Of a stretch of DNA of 64,000 nt, positions 60,624 to 64,000 are shown piece by piece. The position numbers and the translations under genes are program-made. Numbering within the stretch: position 1 is the stretch's first letter; every line of letters starts with the position of its first letter. Source of the stretch: Frateuria edaphi (GTDB lineage: Bacteria; Pseudomonadota; Gammaproteobacteria; Xanthomonadales; Rhodanobacteraceae); assembly GCF_021117405.1 (NCBI RefSeq), contig NZ_CP088251.1, positions 2,728,001 to 2,792,000 of the forward strand, in the 5' to 3' direction. Under the pieces are notes generated by a model. That model searched no databases and was not told the DNA's origin. It saw only the letters and a program-made list of their open reading frames with translations.

Positions 60624-60956
60624 ATGGCAACAGATCTTTCCTTCATCGATTACGTCATCGAACAGGCGGCGCTGGACGAACGCATTACGTTCAAGCGGAT
60701 GTTCGGCGAGTACGGGATCTACATCGACGGGAAAGTGGTCGCTTTCGCGTGCGACAACAGCCTGTTCGTCAAGGCGGCGAACGCCACCGCCGAGCTGACG
60801 GCAAACCTGCCGCGCCGCCCGCCCTACCCCGGCGCCAAGCCCTATCCGGTCGCGGACGAGTTGCTGGACGATTCGGACCAGCTGCAGGCGTTGCTGCTGG
60901 CGACCGCGGGTGCCATGCCCGAGCCCAAGCCGAAGAAACCCCGGAAAGGTCGGTAG
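60624..60956 (+). CDS. TfoX/Sxy N-terminal domain protein
   Basis: A 110-residue protein with one TfoX-N domain: SFIDYVIEQAALDERITFKRMFGEYGIYIDGKVV in its first half, split here at about residue 25. The family includes the competence regulator Sxy but most single-domain members have no known role. A basic tail (PKPKKPRKG) closes the protein. It is preceded by a 169-base gap after pyrF. Confidence 0.85.
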   Translation: MATDLSFIDYVIEQAALDERITFKRMFGEYGIYIDGKVVAFACDNSLFVKAANATAELTANLPRRPPYPGAKPYPVADELLDDSDQLQALLLATAGAMPEPKPKKPRKGR

Positions 60957-61025
60957 TAATCACGGCGCCCCGGGAAGGGGATACCTGGTTGCCGGACGGC
61001 ACAACGAGCGCCGCCCAGCCCGCTG

Positions 61026-62945
61026 TCAGAACTGGTCGCTCGCCGGCACCCACGAGCTCGAGCTGCTGGGCGGCACGCGCGCGGGTGGAGGCGACGGCGC
61101 GACACCCTCGCAATTGGGCGGCAGCGGGCCGCCGCTGACGCGCGCAGCGGCGCATTGTGCCGCGTTGTCCAGCTTGATCGGCGCGGCGGGCACGGGGGTC
61201 GGTGTGGCCGTCGCCGCGCTGCTGGATACGGTGGGATCGAGCGATTTCACTGGCGCCAGGTTCAGGCGCTTGTAGAGCTCCGGATCCTTGGCGGCTTTCG
61301 CGGGCGGGTCGCCACCGCAGCCGAACAGCGCGATGGGAAACAGCGGGCTGACCTTGCAATTGAGCCGCACGCCCCGCGGCAGGTGAAAGGTGTGCTTGAT
61401 GGTGGTCTTCTCGACCGCGTGGCGCAGGGCGGTATCGATGGAACTCTCGCCTTCGGGCGCCCAGTCGTCCTCGAAGCGGGTGGGCCTGTAACCGATATCG
61501 GGCGCGCGATGGTCCATGATTTCGGTGTCGCCGTGTGGCTTGAGCTGGATGTAACTGCCCAGTCGGCCCCGCTGGGCGCCCTCGGCCGCGCCCGGTTGTG
61601 CCTTGCCCTGCTTGCCTTCGTCCTGCCCCTTGCCCTGGCCGGCCTGCGGCGCGGGTGCGCCGTTGGCGCTCGCGGTTTCGGATGCGCCTTCGCGGGCGCC
61701 GGGGGCGCCCGTGTCGCTGCCCTGCGGTGTCGCCTCGGGCGCGCTGGCGGGTGCGTTCTCCTGCGTGGTGGCACTACCTGGCTGCGTGGCGGCGGTTTCC
61801 CCGGCGGGAGTTGACGGTGCGGCGGCTTCGGCCGGTGCAGATGCGGTCGACGGCGTGGCCGCGATCTGCGGGCTGGCCAGGATGACCGGTGCCGCGGGCG
61901 AGGTCGCCTTGGGTACGTCGATGGCGGGCGCGGAGGGTTGCGGCGCCGCGGGCGCGGGCGTCGTTTCCAGCGGCACGGCCGAGAGCTGCGGTTCGGCGAG
62001 CTGGATGCTGGGCGCCTGCACGCGCGGGCGTTCGCGCGGCACGAGTGGCGTGGGTGCGTTGATCTGCGGCGCCAGGTTGATGGTGGGCGCGGCCTGTGCC
62101 GGTAGCGGGATCGCCTCGACCTGGGGCGTGGCAGGCGCGGCGGGCGGTTGCGGTCGGACCAGGTCCACCGTGCTGGGTGGCAGGGCTTTCGGCGGCGCGA
62201 CCTGGTCGATCGCGATGCTGGGCGTGGCGACCGGCGGGGTCGCCTGCGCGGGCACGGCAGGCATCGCCAGCGAAGGCGGCGTGGGCATCGGCCGGTTGCC
62301 TTCGGCCTGCGGCTTGCGCACCGGCTCGGGTTGGAACTTCGGTGGCACCGGGCGCACCGTCGGCGGCGCGTCGAGGTTGATCCGCGGCGGCGTGCCGGCC
62401 AGCGGCACAGGCGCGAGGTCCGGCGTCGGCTGCGGGCGCGGCAGCGTGAGCGGCGGAGTCGGCGCGGCGGCCTTGGCAATCTGGATGGTCGCCTTCGGCG
62501 CGGTGATCGTGATGACCGGCGTGTCGGGCCTGGAAGGCGTCGGCGTCGGTGGCGTGCTTGGTGCGCGCTGGGCCTGCACCGCAGCGGCGGTGCTGGTGTT
62601 GCCGCGGTGGCGCGGCCCGACCCGCTTGGGCGGCGTGCCGCGCACGGGCGGCGGAGGTGGCGGCTCGGGCTTGTCGATCAGACGCACCTGCAGCGGCTCA
62701 CTCGTGTGTTCGGGCTCCTGGAGATCGTAGGCGGGGCCGAGGATGGCGCCGAACAGCACCATGAGATGCACCAGCAGCGTGCCGGCCAGTCCGGCGATGC
62801 GCAGGGCGCGATCATGCGGCCGCTCGGCGCGCCGACGGCGGTAGACGATCGCTTGTGCCGCCGCCTCGCGTGGCGAGCGCAGCATGAGGACCGGGTGCGC
62901 TTTGGCGGGCGAGTCGCTCGGCTTGTCCGCGGGTGGCAGGGGCAT
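61026..62945 (-). CDS. TonB-like proline-rich envelope protein
   Basis: A 639-residue protein. A basic cytosolic start (VYRRRRAERPHDRAL) precedes one membrane helix (about residues 46-70), the short LQVRLIDKPEPPPPPP and a periplasmic region of about 380 residues rich in Pro, Ala and Thr. A conserved C-terminal part (about 470-570) follows, with RPTRFEDDWAP, LPRGVRLNCKV and FGCGGDPP. Topology is that of TonB or TolA, but no canonical TonB C-terminal domain (YPxxA) is visible. A paralogue lies next to it. A role in energy transduction or envelope bridging is inference. Confidence 0.75.
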   Translation of the reverse strand: MPLPPADKPSDSPAKAHPVLMLRSPREAAAQAIVYRRRRAERPHDRALRIAGLAGTLLVHLMVLFGAILGPAYDLQEPEHTSEPLQVRLIDKPEPPPPPPVRGTPPKRVGPRHRGNTSTAAAVQAQRAPSTPPTPTPSRPDTPVITITAPKATIQIAKAAAPTPPLTLPRPQPTPDLAPVPLAGTPPRINLDAPPTVRPVPPKFQPEPVRKPQAEGNRPMPTPPSLAMPAVPAQATPPVATPSIAIDQVAPPKALPPSTVDLVRPQPPAAPATPQVEAIPLPAQAAPTINLAPQINAPTPLVPRERPRVQAPSIQLAEPQLSAVPLETTPAPAAPQPSAPAIDVPKATSPAAPVILASPQIAATPSTASAPAEAAAPSTPAGETAATQPGSATTQENAPASAPEATPQGSDTGAPGAREGASETASANGAPAPQAGQGKGQDEGKQGKAQPGAAEGAQRGRLGSYIQLKPHGDTEIMDHRAPDIGYRPTRFEDDWAPEGESSIDTALRHAVEKTTIKHTFHLPRGVRLNCKVSPLFPIALFGCGGDPPAKAAKDPELYKRLNLAPVKSLDPTVSSSAATATPTPVPAAPIKLDNAAQCAAARVSGGPLPPNCEGVAPSPPPARVPPSSSSSWVPASDQF

Positions 62946-63106
62946 GGGGAAAGTGTAGCTTGCGGGGTGGAAGGGCCGTGCCCGGTGAACAGGATCCGGC
63001 GTTCGTTGCGGGGGCCGCTTGTGAACGGCGGCTTTTCCTGCGGGCCGGAAATCATCGCCCTCTAGCGCGGCCTAGAGGTCGAGGGATTGCATCCTGGCGA
63101 GGCGGC

Positions 63107-64000
63107 TCAGGGCTTGCGGCAGTGCATCGGCGGCGGCTTGCCGGCCTGCCGTGCTTCATCGCATTCGGCATCGACCGCGCGCACGGGCGTATCGACCGGG
63201 CAGCCGTGCGGCAGCGGCTTGCCGGCGCGGTAGAGGGCGATGCATTCGGCCAGCTTGCGCCTGGGCGGAGCCAGTTCCTTCGCCAGCGGGGCGGACGCCA
63301 TGTTGAGCCGCTCGTCGCCATCCTTCTTCGAAGGCGGCGCGGGCGGCATGGTGCAATCGGGCGTGGGGAGGCCGAACAGCGTCCTGCACTTGAGGTGGAT
63401 GCCATGCCCGAGGTTGACCGACTTGTGCTCGTTCGTGCGGGTCGCGCTCAGCGCCCGGCGCACGGTCTGGCCGACGAGGGTTTCGTTGGGCGACGGGAAA
63501 TATTCCTCGAAACGCGTGGCCTTGTACTTGATCGGGTTGTCGTGGCTCATCACCTGGCGGTCGCCCTGGGGCATGCGCTGCACGTAGTCGGGTATCGGCG
63601 CGGTGGTCGCCGCGCTTGCGGGAAGCATGGGTTGCCCGGTGCGGTCGTACAGGCGTGGCGTCCGGGAAGCCGGGACGGCGGACGGCGCAGGCAGGCTGAC
63701 CATCATCGCATCCTTGCGGGGTCGCTCGCGCGAGGGCGACGGCGGTCGCGTGGGCAACGGCGGTTGCGGCACGGCAGGTGGTGGTGCGGGTGCCACCGTG
63801 CGCGGCCGCGCGATCAGGCGCACCTGCAAAGCGCTGCCCAGTCGCGCGTGGACGACCTCGCGCGTGGGACGAGGCTGCATCTCCCACCACGCGACGATGG
63901 CGAACAGGCCGTGCAGCGCCAGCACCAGCGCAAGCGCAAGACGAAACCGCCAGGGTTCGTGCGGCGGCGTCCGCTCGCGCCAGGCGCGCAGCAGCGCACG
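63107..64000 (-). CDS. TonB-like protein, paralogue of the upstream neighbour (5' partial)
   Basis: The frame is open to the window edge (codons RALLRAWRERTPPHEPWRFR are read from 64000), so the start is outside. The visible 297 residues have a membrane helix (FRLALALVLALHGLFAIVAW), the same LQVRLIARP segment as the neighbour, a shorter Pro-rich region and the paralogous C-terminal part with KATRFEEYFPSP and LGHGIHLKCRTLFG. It ends GKPPPMHCRKP. The two genes are probably a tandem duplication with divergence. Confidence 0.72.
   Translation of the reverse strand, partial: RALLRAWRERTPPHEPWRFRLALALVLALHGLFAIVAWWEMQPRPTREVVHARLGSALQVRLIARPRTVAPAPPPAVPQPPLPTRPPSPSRERPRKDAMMVSLPAPSAVPASRTPRLYDRTGQPMLPASAATTAPIPDYVQRMPQGDRQVMSHDNPIKYKATRFEEYFPSPNETLVGQTVRRALSATRTNEHKSVNLGHGIHLKCRTLFGLPTPDCTMPPAPPSKKDGDERLNMASAPLAKELAPPRRKLAECIALYRAGKPLPHGCPVDTPVRAVDAECDEARQAGKPPPMHCRKP

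Overview
The window is high-GC proteobacterial chromosome with gene orders typical of Gammaproteobacteria: lpxD-fabZ-lpxA-lpxB-rnhB-dnaE-accA, xseB-ispA, and glyA-nrdR-ribD-ribE-ribBA-ribH-nusB-thiL-pgpA. Protein flavour, repeat families and gene mix point to the order Xanthomonadales, most likely the Rhodanobacteraceae (Dyella, Frateuria, Luteibacter or Rhodanobacter relatives). This placement is an inference from family resemblance; no database was searched.

Layout. 1-13.8 kb (+ strand): lipid A, fatty-acid and replication genes (lpxD partial, fabZ, lpxA, lpxB, rnhB, dnaE, accA), with a TlpA-like thioredoxin and a small protein inserted before dnaE, then a VOC protein, a NYN-LOTUS protein, tilS, xseB and ispA. 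13.8-19.8 kb: a DUF4870 membrane protein, pmbA, DUF1653, yjgA (darP), a ThrE-like exporter and an nfeD/qmcA pair. 19.9-41.9 kb (- strand): the outstanding region, a co-oriented set of about 22 kb. It encodes one HlyD-type periplasmic adaptor, one MacB/LolD-type ATPase and twelve MacB/FtsX-type permeases arranged as six A-B pairs. An exported ankyrin protein sits between pairs 4 and 5. The set ends with an NtrC-family response regulator, a small exported protein and an NtrY-like histidine kinase. 42.4-57.7 kb: an aldo/keto reductase, then the riboflavin/one-carbon cluster read leftward (glyA, nrdR, ribD, an inserted oxidoreductase/LysR pair, an FMN riboswitch, ribE, ribBX, ldcA, ribH, nusB, thiL, pgpA), followed by an alpha/beta hydrolase, a TetR regulator and a DUF817 membrane protein. 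57.8-64 kb: ettA, pyrF, a TfoX-like protein and two paralogous TonB-like proline-rich proteins, the second cut by the window edge.

How the ABC region may work. A close match to a sigma-54 promoter (TGGCACG-N4-TTGCT) lies just upstream of the adaptor gene. About 60-125 bases further upstream is a cluster of CGGACA half sites in both orientations, the usual place for an NtrC-type enhancer. The last genes of the set encode an NtrC-type activator with the sigma-54 contact loop (as GAYTGA) and a kinase with an NtrY-type H-box. The simplest reading is a self-regulated, envelope-signal-responsive export system. In it, one ATPase and one adaptor would serve six alternative permease heterodimers. Five of the six junctions in front of a permease pair carry a hairpin repeat, which suggests amplification by whole-pair duplication. 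The substrate is unknown.

No tRNA, rRNA, CRISPR array, complete insertion sequence or prophage was seen. Intergenic repeats of several families are common and account for most gene-free stretches.
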